Shown: positions 1-6,987, numbered from the stretch's first letter. The stretch is 21,224 nt of DNA from Solirubrobacteraceae bacterium (GCA_030151725.1 JASLDD010000126.1:1-21224); one strand, 5' to 3'. Notes: generated by a model not told the origin, from the sequence alone. Program-made: numbers and translations.

Positions 1-29
1 CCCGCCTCCGTCCACTGCACTCAGCGGAT

Positions 30-1838
30 TTACTTAAGCGACGTGAACGCGTAGTCCCAGTCGCCGATGTTCCAGAGCTTCCCTACGCCGTCGACGTCCT
101 TCGACTCGATCTCCGGCTCCTTGCTCCATTCGTACGGAACGACGACGGCTTCTTCGACGAGTTCCCTGTCGATCTTCGCCCAGGCTTCGCCGCGCGCCTT
201 CACGCCGACCACCTTCGCGGCCGCTTCCATCGCAGCGTTGATTTTGGGGTGGTTGACGAGACCCCAGTTGGAGTTGGTCCCGTTCTGGACGATCAGGTTG
301 CCGTTGAACGGAACGTCGAGCACCGCCTGCGGGTCACCGAAGTCGGCAATCCAGCCCACGTTCGGACAGACGTCGATCTTTTCGGAGACCACGCCGCAGT
401 ACTTCGAGTACATGACCGTGTGCTCGACGAGGTTGAGCTTCGTTTTGAAGCCCAGGCTCTTGAGCGTGGCGTTGACGGATTCGGCGACGTTGCTGGCCGG
501 TGCGGCGGAGTCGCCGACGATCTGCAGCGTTTCCGAACCGGTGTATTTGCCGCTGGGGTAGCCGGCGAGCTTCATGTACTTTTCGGCCACAGCCATGTCG
601 CCCTGGACGTGTTCGTTGTAGTCGACTTTCGGCCCCGCGAACCCGCCCGCTTCTTCGAAGCCCGGCACGCCGGTCCACAGGAAGTGGGTCTGGATTTCGG
701 TGACCAGCTTGCCGCCGCGGAGCTTGTCGAGCTGTTCGCGGTCGGTCGCCGCCCAGAACGCCTTTCGTAGGTTGACGTTCTTGAACGGCCCATCGCTGTT
801 GTTGATCGCGATGTAGCGCGAGCCCGAGCCCGGCGTGATCTGCAGCTGGCCGCGGTACTTTTCGTAGGCCAGCTTGAGGATCGGCGCCGCCGGCGTGTCT
901 GCCTGGACCATGTGGCTGCCTTCGAGCACCTGGCGGCCGATCACGTTCGGGTCCCCGCCGATCTCGATGTTGACCTGATCGAGGTAGGCCGGACGGAAGT
1001 CGCCGTTGCCGCGCTTCCAGTTCGGGTTGCGCACCAGCGTCGCCGACTTGCCCGGCTGGTAGCCGATGCCGAGGATCTTGCCGGACGAGCTCGCCTTGAG
1101 CATGTACGGACCCGTCGAGACCTGGTAGTTGGCGTATTCGCTCGGTTTCTTGGCGTCGAATTGCTTGGCGTATTCTTCCGGCACCGGCACCGTGTAGGGC
1201 AGGACCATCGAGGCGATCACGATCGCCGCCTGCGGTTCGGTCAGTTTGATCTGCAGCGTGTACTTGCCGGTGGCTTTGACGCCGGGGATCGGACCGCCCT
1301 TGGCCGCCTTCATGCCTTCCACCGATTCCAGGTACCCGAGGTAGTACGGGTTCGCGACGTTCGGGTTGGCGATGCGCTCGAACGCATAGACCTCGTCCGC
1401 GGCCGTCACTTCGCGGTTGACCGGCGGGCTGAAGTGGATGCCTTTGCGGATTTTGATCGTGATCAGCTTGTTGCCGTCAGAGATCGTCGGCTGAGCTTCC
1501 GCGAGCAGCGGCGTCGCTTCGGAGAACGTGTTCGGCTTATACGCGTAGTGGTAGTCCTGCGTCGCCGCGAGGATGTCGTAGTCGAGCGCGAAGTACGCCT
1601 GACCCGGGTCGAGGTGTTCGAAGTCCTCGTTCTGGAGCGCAGTCAGCGTCCCGCCCATTTTGCCGCCCGACTCCGGCTCCGTCGCCGGCGTCAGCGAGCC
1701 TGCTGGAATCGAGCCGCTGGCTCCACTCGGGCTCGAGCTGCTGCTACTGCTGCTGCTGCTGCTCGAGCCGCACGCGGCCAGCGCGACGGCCAGCACCGCC
1801 GCAACGGCCACCAGCAGAATCGTTCTTAGCGACCTCAT
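30..1838 (-). CDS. ABC transporter solute-binding lipoprotein, SBP_bac_5 (peptide/nickel) family
   Basis: Extracytoplasmic receptor that would deliver an oligopeptide or similar solute to an Opp/Dpp-type importer. The 602-residue product starts with a lipoprotein signal: positive residues (MRSLR), a hydrophobic core, and a lipobox LAAC with the lipidated Cys at residue 23. A Ser-rich linker follows, with 12 Ser in a row at about 25-36, and then a full-length family 5 binding domain. Segments such as LTPATEPESGGKMGGTL, HFSPPVNREVTAADEVYAFE and NVNLRKAFWAATDREQLDKL are typical of the family. The ATG start is supported by a near-perfect Shine-Dalgarno 8 nt upstream. It lies 37 nt downstream of the permease gene on the same strand, so the two are probably cotranscribed. 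The ligand cannot be told from the sequence. Glutamate codons here are mixed GAA/GAG in the parts I read. Confidence 0.95.
   Translation of the reverse strand: MRSLRTILLVAVAAVLAVALAACGSSSSSSSSSSSSPSGASGSIPAGSLTPATEPESGGKMGGTLTALQNEDFEHLDPGQAYFALDYDILAATQDYHYAYKPNTFSEATPLLAEAQPTISDGNKLITIKIRKGIHFSPPVNREVTAADEVYAFERIANPNVANPYYLGYLESVEGMKAAKGGPIPGVKATGKYTLQIKLTEPQAAIVIASMVLPYTVPVPEEYAKQFDAKKPSEYANYQVSTGPYMLKASSSGKILGIGYQPGKSATLVRNPNWKRGNGDFRPAYLDQVNIEIGGDPNVIGRQVLEGSHMVQADTPAAPILKLAYEKYRGQLQITPGSGSRYIAINNSDGPFKNVNLRKAFWAATDREQLDKLRGGKLVTEIQTHFLWTGVPGFEEAGGFAGPKVDYNEHVQGDMAVAEKYMKLAGYPSGKYTGSETLQIVGDSAAPASNVAESVNATLKSLGFKTKLNLVEHTVMYSKYCGVVSEKIDVCPNVGWIADFGDPQAVLDVPFNGNLIVQNGTNSNWGLVNHPKINAAMEAAAKVVGVKARGEAWAKIDRELVEEAVVVPYEWSKEPEIESKDVDGVGKLWNIGDWDYAFTSLK
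1731..1766 (-). repeat. Poly-serine codon run (trinucleotide repeat) in the lipoprotein linker
   Basis: Twelve consecutive Ser codons, mainly AGC with one AGT and TCG at the ends, appear as a GCT-type trinucleotide repeat on the plus strand. They encode the flexible linker just after the lipidated Cys of the solute-binding protein. Such tracts can vary in length by slippage, but the mixed codons here would limit that. Confidence 0.85.
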
Positions 1839-1846
1839 ACGGGACG

Positions 1847-1854
1847 CCTCCTTT
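1847..1854 (-). promoter_or_regulatory. Strong Shine-Dalgarno of the solute-binding protein gene
   Basis: On the minus strand the sequence reads AAAGGAGG, 8 nt before the ATG at 1838. It is the best ribosome-binding site I noticed in the window. It fixes the start of the binding-protein gene and suggests that protein is made in excess over the permease encoded just upstream. Confidence 0.8.
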
Positions 1855-1875
1855 GTTGTTGTGTATCAGTCAGTC

Positions 1876-2853
1876 TCATCGCGCCTTCCTTGGGTTCAGC
1901 GCATCGCGCAATCCGTCGCCGAGCAAGTTGAATGCGAGCACCGTCAAGAGCAGCGCGGCGCCCGGGAAGACCATGTACCACCAGGCCGTGTTGAAGGTCG
2001 GTGTGGCGGCGGCGATCATCTGCCCCCAGCTCGCGGTGGGGGGACGCACGCCCACGCCGAGGAACGACAGCGATGCCTCGATCAGGATGTTCAGCGGTAT
2101 CTGCAGCGTCGCGTAGACGATGATCGGCGCCACCAGGTTGGGCAGGATCTCGCGGAACATGATTCGCATGTCCGAGGCGCCCAACGCTCGAGCCGCATCG
2201 ACGAACTCGCGCTCGCGCAGCGAGAGCACCAGGCCCCGCACAATGCGCGCGAAGTAGGTCCATGTCGCCAGGGCGATCAGGAAGATGACCACGCCGAGGC
2301 CGGGCTGCAGCGCGCCTCCCACGCAGCCGCGCACGGCGCATGCCGCGCCGATCCCGAGACCGAGCAGCAGGATCGGAATCGACAGCGTGACGTCGATCAG
2401 GCGCGAGATCAGGGTGTCGATCCAGCCGCGGTAGTAGCCCGCGAGCAGGCCGAGAGTGACCCCTATAACCGTTGCGATGCCGGTGCCGATGACCCCGACC
2501 TCGAGCGACACGCGCGTGCCGTAGATCACCCGCGAGGCGACGTCCTCACCGAGTGAGTCGACGCCGAAAGGGTGAGCGCCGCTGGGACCGAGCGGTTCGC
2601 CGAAGGGGCCCGTCAGGTTCGGGTTCTGCTTGTAGGGGCTCGGCAGGCCGAACAGTTTGACCACCAGCGGCGCGAAGATCGCGATGACGATCAGCAGCAG
2701 GATGAACATGGCCGACGCCTGGGCCACGCGGTCGCGGCGGAAGCGCCGCCAGAACAAAGCCAGGGGCGAGCGCCCGGCGATGTCTTGCCCGGGCTCGATC
2801 AGGTCAAGGCCGGCCTCAGCGCCCGAGAAGATCTCGGCTGCACCCGCACCCAT
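1876..2853 (-). CDS. ABC transporter permease, OppC/DppC type
   Basis: Inner-membrane permease subunit of a peptide/nickel-type importer. The 325 residues show a cytoplasmic N-terminus with the OppC-type lead-in (LALFWRRFRRDRVAQASAMF), a first membrane span at about 46-66, and a periplasmic stretch with HPFGVDSLGEDVASRVIYG typical of DppC. Further spans follow, and a cytoplasmic EAA loop at about 219-238 (DAARALGASDMRIMFREILP) contacts the ATPase. The C-terminal LLGDGLRDALNPR is the usual end of this family. The ATG has only a weak GAGGA 12 nt upstream. It is the first gene of its unit. The partner permease (OppB/DppB) and the ATPases are not upstream, where the divergent rarA lies. They could sit beyond the left edge of the window. 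Confidence 0.95.
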   Translation of the reverse strand: MGAGAAEIFSGAEAGLDLIEPGQDIAGRSPLALFWRRFRRDRVAQASAMFILLLIVIAIFAPLVVKLFGLPSPYKQNPNLTGPFGEPLGPSGAHPFGVDSLGEDVASRVIYGTRVSLEVGVIGTGIATVIGVTLGLLAGYYRGWIDTLISRLIDVTLSIPILLLGLGIGAACAVRGCVGGALQPGLGVVIFLIALATWTYFARIVRGLVLSLREREFVDAARALGASDMRIMFREILPNLVAPIIVYATLQIPLNILIEASLSFLGVGVRPPTASWGQMIAAATPTFNTAWWYMVFPGAALLLTVLAFNLLGDGLRDALNPRKAR

Positions 2854-2888
2854 TTCAGCCGGCGATCCTCATGGACAACTCTCCCCAC

Positions 2889-2895
2889 ATATAAA
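2889..2895 (-). promoter_or_regulatory. Candidate -10 element for the permease/binding-protein operon
   Basis: Minus-strand TTTATAT preceded by TG, resembling an extended -10, in an otherwise GC-rich region. No good -35 match lies 16-18 nt upstream. A transcript starting near 2882 would have a leader of about 30 nt with GAGGA as a weak ribosome-binding site. Confidence 0.25.
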
Positions 2896-3050
2896 CATCG
2901 GACGTACTAGTTCGACACCCACGCCTGGCCAACCTGCCGCGCCTTTCCAATGCACATATGTCCAACCCGGTTGCAGACGGCGGCAGATCGCCACTTTCCC
3001 CTTTGCCCGCTTTTGTGAGTTGTTATTCGGGAATCAGCCTTTGGAGGCAC

Positions 3051-3056
3051 GATACT
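3051..3056 (+). promoter_or_regulatory. Candidate -10 element giving a leaderless rarA mRNA
   Basis: GATACT (4 of 6 matches to TATAAT) ends 7 nt before the GTG start of rarA. Transcription from it would begin at or beside the start codon. A GGAGG at 3043-3047 is 16 nt from the GTG, rather far for a normal Shine-Dalgarno. No convincing -35 is visible. Confidence 0.3.
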
Positions 3057-3063
3057 GCGATTA

Positions 3064-4398
3064 GTGGAGAGCCTTTTCGACGCCGACTCGACGCAGGGCA
3101 ACGACTCGCCTCACAAAAGGACACCGGCGCAGACCGATGGAGTTGAGGGACGTCCGCTGGCGGTACGTGTGCGCCCGCGCCTCCTGGAGGAGTTCGTGGG
3201 CCAGGAGCACCTGCTTGCAGCCGGCTCGGCGCTGCGCACGGCGATCGAGCAGGGCCACCCCCACTCGATGGTTCTGTACGGCCCACCCGGGTCCGGCAAG
3301 ACGACCCTTGCACGGATGGTGGCCGCGCGCTCCAACGCCGCCTTTGAGGAGTTGAGCGCAGTCCAGGCCGGGCGCGCGGAGGTCCGCAGCGTGATCGAGC
3401 GGGCGGCCCATCGTCGCAAGACAAGTGGCGAGCAGACGGTGCTGTTCCTCGATGAGATCCACCGCTTCAACAAGGCCCAGCAGGACGCCCTGCTGCCTGC
3501 CGTCGAGGACGGCCTGCTGACGCTGATCGGCGCCACCACCGAGAACCCCGCCTTCGAGGTCAACGGCGCGCTGCTGTCGCGCCTGCGCGTGTACGCGCTT
3601 CAGCAGCTCACCGCCGAGGACCTCGCGGCGGTGCTGCGGCGGGCGGCGGGCGACTCTGCGATCGCGGTCGATGAGGACGCGGTGGAGTTCCTGGCGCTGC
3701 GCAGCGAAGGCGACGCCCGCACGGCTCTCAACGCACTGGAGCTGGCGGGCGCCACGGCGGCCGAGCTGGATGAGGAGCGCGTCACACTCGAGCGCGTTGA
3801 GGATTCGCTGCAGCGGCGAGCTGTCCTGTACGACAAAGGCGGCGATCGCCACTACGACTACATCTCAGCCTGGATCAAGGCCACGCGCGGCTCGGACCCC
3901 GACGCCTCGCTGTACTACCTGGCGGTCATGCTCGAGGGCGGCGAGGACCCCCGCTTCATCGTTCGCAGGATGGTCATCCTCGCCTCCGAGGACATCGGCA
4001 ACGCTGATCCGCAGGCGCTCTCCGTGGCGACCGCGGCGGCGCAGGCGGTCGACCTGGTGGGGCTCCCGGAGGCGCGCTATGCGCTCGCGCAAGCCGCCAT
4101 CTATCTGGCGCTTGCCCCCAAGTCCAACGCCGCCGGACGGTCCCTGTCGAGCGCCGTGGCGCACGTGCGCGAAAACGGCGCCGCACCGGTTCCGGGTGTG
4201 CTGCGCTCGGGGCCGAGGCCGGGCCAGGAGCGCGGCGGCTACGACAACCCGCACAACCATCCCGGCCACCTCGCCGACCAGGAGCTTGCGCCTGACAGCG
4301 TGGCGGGCGCTCGCTTCTACGAGCCCGACGAGGCCGAGCGGGCACTCGCAGAGCGGCTGGCGCGAATTCGCACAGCACGCGGGCGCCAGCAGCCATAA
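3064..4398 (+). CDS. rarA: Replication-associated recombination protein A (RarA/MgsA), AAA+ ATPase
   Basis: AAA+ ATPase of the RarA/MgsA/WRNIP1 family, which acts at stalled replication forks and is related to clamp-loader subunits. The 444 residues carry Walker A GPPGSGKT at 73-80, Walker B LFLDEIHRFN at 127-136, sensor 1 GATTENP at 156-162, and SRLRVY with the arginine-finger region near 172-177. The C-terminal tetramerisation part contains HYDYISAWIKATRGSDPDAS and ILASEDIGNADP, which are diagnostic of RarA. GTG was chosen as start because the product then begins MESLFDAD, like known RarA N-termini, and the preceding codon in frame does not extend the similarity. It is followed after 10 nt by the ALDH-fold gene. 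Confidence 0.97.
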   Translation: MESLFDADSTQGNDSPHKRTPAQTDGVEGRPLAVRVRPRLLEEFVGQEHLLAAGSALRTAIEQGHPHSMVLYGPPGSGKTTLARMVAARSNAAFEELSAVQAGRAEVRSVIERAAHRRKTSGEQTVLFLDEIHRFNKAQQDALLPAVEDGLLTLIGATTENPAFEVNGALLSRLRVYALQQLTAEDLAAVLRRAAGDSAIAVDEDAVEFLALRSEGDARTALNALELAGATAAELDEERVTLERVEDSLQRRAVLYDKGGDRHYDYISAWIKATRGSDPDASLYYLAVMLEGGEDPRFIVRRMVILASEDIGNADPQALSVATAAAQAVDLVGLPEARYALAQAAIYLALAPKSNAAGRSLSSAVAHVRENGAAPVPGVLRSGPRPGQERGGYDNPHNHPGHLADQELAPDSVAGARFYEPDEAERALAERLARIRTARGRQQP

Positions 4399-4400
4399 TC
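4395..4400 (+). promoter_or_regulatory. Candidate -10 element giving a leaderless mRNA for the ALDH-fold gene
   Basis: CATAAT (5 of 6 matches to the -10 consensus) overlaps the rarA stop codon and ends 8 nt before the ATG at 4409. There is no Shine-Dalgarno before that ATG. A transcript from here would start about 2 nt ahead of the ATG. The -35 region is weak. Confidence 0.35.
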
Positions 4401-4408
4401 GACTCTGC

Positions 4409-5995
4409 ATGAACGCCAGCGTCACCGCCACAGCCGGGGAGCTGCTCGCTCGCAGCCCCGCCACCGGCGAGATCCTGGGCAAGGTCGCCGTGACTGCGCC
4501 GCAGGGAGTCGAGCGAGTCGTGCAGGAGGTCGCCAAGGTCCAGCCGCTGTGGGCGCTTCTGCGACTGCAGGATCGCGCCAGGTACATGCGCAGGATGGCC
4601 CAGTCGGTAATCGACGACTTCGACGAGCTCGAGGTGGCGCTGGCCGACGAGCAGGGGAGACCGGCTACGGAGGTGGCGGCGCTGGAGCTGCTGGCGGCGA
4701 TCGACGCCTTGATCTGGATCGCAGAGGACGGCGCTCAGGTGCTGGGGGCGCGACGCGTGGGCATTCACCGTTCGATGTCGATCGTCAAGCGCGGGCGGAT
4801 CGCATATGAGCCCTATGGCGTCGTGGGCGTGATCGGTGCCGGCAGCGCGCCTTTTGCGCAGCCGCTGGGGCAGATCGCGGGGGCGCTGCTGGCCGGCAAC
4901 GGCGTCGTCTTCAAGCCCGCCGCCAGGGCCTGCCTGGCGGGCGAGCGTATCGGGAGGGTGCTCGCGCGAACGGGGCTTCCCGAGGGGCTGGTGAGAATCG
5001 TCCACGGCGACGCCCACACGGGCATTGCGCTGGCGGAGGCGTCAGTCGACAAGGTCCTGTTCACGGGCTCGCCCGCCGTGGGGCGCGCGGTAGCGCAGGC
5101 GTGCGTGTCGCGCGAGACCGAGGTGGCGGTCGAGATCGGCGGCAAGGACGCCATGCTGGTGCTCTCCGACGCCAACATCCCCAATGCGGTTGCGGGCGCT
5201 CTGTGGGCAGGGTGCGCAGCGAGCGGACAGGCGCGCGGGTCGATCGAGCGGGTGTTCGTGGCGCGCGAGGTCCACGATCGCTTCCTCTCGGCCATCGTGA
5301 GCGCCGCGCGGGCCATGAGGGTGGGCGACCCGCGCGACCCGCGTGTGCAGATCGGCCCGCTCGCCTCTCTCCGTCGCGCCGAGCATGTGCAGGCGCTGGT
5401 CGACGACGCGCTCGCCCATGGGGCCACGCTGCATTGCGGGGGACCTGTCAGCCCTCCCGGATTCGAGGCGGGCTCGTTCTACGCACCGACGATCCTCACG
5501 GGTGTGACCGGCGAGATGCGCCTGGCGCACGAGCCGGTCGACGGGCCTGTGCTCACAGTTACGGCCGTTGACAGTGTTGAGGAGGGGATCGCACTGGCAA
5601 ACGAGGGCGACTATGGCCTGGGCACCTCGGTGTGGACGGCCGATCGCTATCAGGGCGCACGGATTGCCAGAGAGCTGCGGGTGGGCATGGTCTGGCTCAA
5701 CGACCACCTGCCCGGACCCACTGTCTCACGCGGCCCCTGGGGCGCCGCCGCCGGTGGCGGGCTCGGCGTGGCCGGGCTGCGAGCCTGCGCTCAGGAGAAG
5801 CTCATCACCTGGGACCCCCCGGCGCTTCGCGGCCAGTGGTGGGGGCCCTACGACGCTGCGAGCGCGCGGGGGGCGCGGGCGGTCGCCAAGCTGCGCTCCG
5901 CGCGCGACTCCGACCGCGAGCGCGCCTGGCGCGAGGGGGCGGTGACGTTCGCTCGACTGGGCGCCCGTGCGTTTGGGCGGGGGTTGCCCAGGTAG
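4409..5995 (+). CDS. Aldehyde dehydrogenase-fold protein, active-site residues replaced (probable pseudoenzyme)
   Basis: The 528 residues align over their whole length with NAD(P)-dependent aldehyde dehydrogenases of the succinic-semialdehyde type. Recognisable pieces are EPYGVVGVIG (134-143), FKPA (168-171), FTGS (218-221), VEIGGKDAMLVL (241-252), ALWAG (264-268) and QEKLITWDP (462-470). Key positions differ. The P-W-N-F-P stretch with the oxyanion-hole Asn reads A-G-S-A-P (144-148). The Cys of GQxC is Arg276 (GQAR, codon CGC at 5234-5236). The second Glu of EEIFGPV is Pro376 (EPVDGPV). The base Glu (242) and cofactor Lys (169) remain. A basic tail of about 60 residues (470-528) extends past the usual end. 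The frame is open upstream to 3671 through rarA, so I start at the ATG just after the rarA stop. The role is unknown. Confidence 0.88.
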   Translation: MNASVTATAGELLARSPATGEILGKVAVTAPQGVERVVQEVAKVQPLWALLRLQDRARYMRRMAQSVIDDFDELEVALADEQGRPATEVAALELLAAIDALIWIAEDGAQVLGARRVGIHRSMSIVKRGRIAYEPYGVVGVIGAGSAPFAQPLGQIAGALLAGNGVVFKPAARACLAGERIGRVLARTGLPEGLVRIVHGDAHTGIALAEASVDKVLFTGSPAVGRAVAQACVSRETEVAVEIGGKDAMLVLSDANIPNAVAGALWAGCAASGQARGSIERVFVAREVHDRFLSAIVSAARAMRVGDPRDPRVQIGPLASLRRAEHVQALVDDALAHGATLHCGGPVSPPGFEAGSFYAPTILTGVTGEMRLAHEPVDGPVLTVTAVDSVEEGIALANEGDYGLGTSVWTADRYQGARIARELRVGMVWLNDHLPGPTVSRGPWGAAAGGGLGVAGLRACAQEKLITWDPPALRGQWWGPYDAASARGARAVAKLRSARDSDRERAWREGAVTFARLGARAFGRGLPR

Positions 5996-6005
5996 AGGTG
6001 TGGAG

Positions 6006-6046
6006 TTGTCTCCGCGAACGCTGTATAGCCATGGTGTTACAGCGTT
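6006..6046. repeat. Near-palindromic intergenic repeat, copy 1
   Basis: Starts TTGTCTCCGCGA and contains a perfect 9-bp inverted repeat, AACGCTGTA at 6017-6025 and TACAGCGTT at 6038-6046. The centre is CCATGG at 6029-6034. The 30-bp dyad matches itself at 12 of 15 paired positions. It shares 37 of 41 bases with copy 2, located 76 bp downstream. There is no T-run, so it does not look like a Rho-independent terminator. Confidence 0.85.
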
Positions 6047-6081
6047 TGGCTGGAGTGAGGAGGGTCTGGCGTGGCGTGTGT

Positions 6082-6122
6082 TTGTCTCCGCGACTGCTGT
6101 ATAGCCATGGTCATACAGCGTT
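6082..6122. repeat. Near-palindromic intergenic repeat, copy 2
   Basis: Same element as copy 1 at an exact 76-bp offset. The dyad GCTGTAT at 6096-6102 pairs with ATACAGC at 6113-6119 around CCATGG at 6105-6110, matching at 10 of 12 positions. Its right arm (ending GTTCGC), reverse-complemented, resembles the left arm of copy 1 (GCGAAC), which suggests both descend from a longer perfect palindrome. Confidence 0.85.
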
Positions 6123-6218
6123 CGCAAAGTGACACATACTGACCCCCTGGACCTCCGGCATCACTCACTCAACAGTCCCTCGATGCGCTCCATTCCCTGA
6201 CCGGCACCGCCCCTGCTC

Positions 6219-6224
6219 TACTCT
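6219..6224 (+). promoter_or_regulatory. Candidate -10 element near the first gene of the heme operon
   Basis: TACTCT fits the TANNNT pattern and ends 9 nt before the ATG at 6234, which has no Shine-Dalgarno. It would give a leaderless or nearly leaderless transcript if 6234 is the true start. The -35 region is not convincing. Confidence 0.25.
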
Positions 6225-6233
6225 TTTGAGCCT

Positions 6234-6977
6234 ATGCCGGCCCAAGCCTACGCAGGCAAGGAGTGCGTCTGTCAGCTGCGCAGAGGGATCTGCGATCAGA
6301 GCTGCGTACAGGGGATGCTCGACACCCCCTTCTACATCGCCTGCCTGAAGCTCTGCGGGCAGCGCTGCGTGGTGATCGGCGGCGGTGAGATCGGCCTGGA
6401 GAAGGTCGAGGGGCTGCTCACGTGCGACGGCCAGGTGACGCTGATCGCGCCCGAGGCCGAGCCCGCGCTCGTCGAGTACGCGCGCGAGGGATCCATCACG
6501 TGGGAGCAGCGATCCTACGCCGGCGCAGCCGATCTGGAGGGCGCGTTCATGGCGATCGCCGCCACCAACGACACCGACGTCAACATCGCCGTCTTCGACG
6601 ATGCCGAGCGGCGCGCCATGCTCGTCAACGTCGTCGACGTTCCGCCGCTGTGCAACTTCATCCTTCCGGCAATTGTGCGCATGACCCCGCTGGCCATCGC
6701 CATCTCCACAGCAGGCGCATCGCCGGCGCTCGCCAAGCGCATGAAGCGCGAGATCGAAGCCCAGTTCGGCGAGCCCTACGCGCAGCTGGCCGTGCTGCTC
6801 AACGAGGTCCGCGGCTGGGCCAAGGGGACGCTCCCCACCTACCAGGAGCGCAAGGAGTTCTTCGAGGGGATCGTCAACGGAGATCCCGACCCCATCGCAC
6901 TGCTGCGCGCCGGCGACGAGCAGGCCGTGCGCGAGCTCATCTCCCGGGCGCAGAGCGCCCACGCGCTGCACGTATAG
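6234..6977 (+). CDS. Precorrin-2 dehydrogenase / siroheme synthase N-domain (CysG-N, Met8p-like)
   Basis: NAD-dependent enzyme that oxidises precorrin-2 to sirohydrochlorin, on the siroheme/cobalamin branch. Conserved features are FYIACLKL at about 33-40, a Rossmann GGGEIG at 49-54, NVVD with the likely catalytic Asp at 135, NFILPAIV at 141-148 and STAGASPALAKRM at 158-170, matching the CysG/Met8p dimerisation segment. The CobA-type methyltransferase domain is absent here and is supplied by the cobA-hemD gene later in the operon. The start is uncertain. ATG 6234 gives a 27-residue lead with four Cys (11, 13, 20, 24). ATG 6315 gives MLDTPFYIACL, the usual start for the family, but its AGGGG touches the ATG. 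It is first in the ten-gene unit, and ccmA follows after 10 nt. Confidence 0.93.
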   Translation: MPAQAYAGKECVCQLRRGICDQSCVQGMLDTPFYIACLKLCGQRCVVIGGGEIGLEKVEGLLTCDGQVTLIAPEAEPALVEYAREGSITWEQRSYAGAADLEGAFMAIAATNDTDVNIAVFDDAERRAMLVNVVDVPPLCNFILPAIVRMTPLAIAISTAGASPALAKRMKREIEAQFGEPYAQLAVLLNEVRGWAKGTLPTYQERKEFFEGIVNGDPDPIALLRAGDEQAVRELISRAQSAHALHV

Positions 6978-6987
6978 CGAGCACTGG

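Larger units (their letters stand above)
2854..3063. other. Divergent intergenic region between the permease gene and rarA
   Basis: This 210-bp region should hold the promoters for both directions. On the minus strand an AT-rich TTTATAT lies about 35 nt before the permease ATG. On the plus strand GATACT lies 7 nt before the rarA GTG. An 8-bp palindrome ACATATGT occurs near 2953. I see no further gene, and the short open frames crossing this region have no recognisable product. Confidence 0.6.
5996..6233. other. Intergenic region with paired palindromic repeats and the operon promoter zone
   Basis: Between the ALDH-fold gene and the heme operon. It contains two 41-bp repeats, described separately. 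After them come a possible -10 CATACT at 6135-6140 and a second -10-like TACTCT at 6219-6224 near the next gene. The open frames on both strands through this region come from the repeats and do not look like proteins. Confidence 0.6.

Noticed and set aside
912..1829. Plus-strand 305-residue open frame opposite the solute-binding protein
   Set aside because: Arg/Val/Asp-rich antisense translation with no start context. The minus-strand lipoprotein is complete.
3671..4408. Upstream extension of the ALDH-fold open frame to 774 residues
   Set aside because: The extra 246 codons overlap rarA in another frame and translate to Arg/Ser/Thr-rich sequence without similarity. The ALDH similarity begins after the ATG at 4409.
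6006..6122. The palindromic repeats as Rho-independent terminators or a CRISPR array
   Set aside because: Neither hairpin is followed by a T-run on either strand, and two repeats with one 35-bp interval do not make an array. There are no cas genes.
5632..6132. Open frames through the repeats on both strands (166 and 133 residues)
   Set aside because: They overlap the end of the ALDH-fold gene out of frame and cross the palindromic repeats. No protein features are seen.
6126..6148. AAAGTGACACATACTGACC as an insertion-sequence end
   Set aside because: It reminded me of IS21-type terminal repeats, but there is no partner end, no target duplication and no transposase gene in the window. I cannot verify the likeness without a search.
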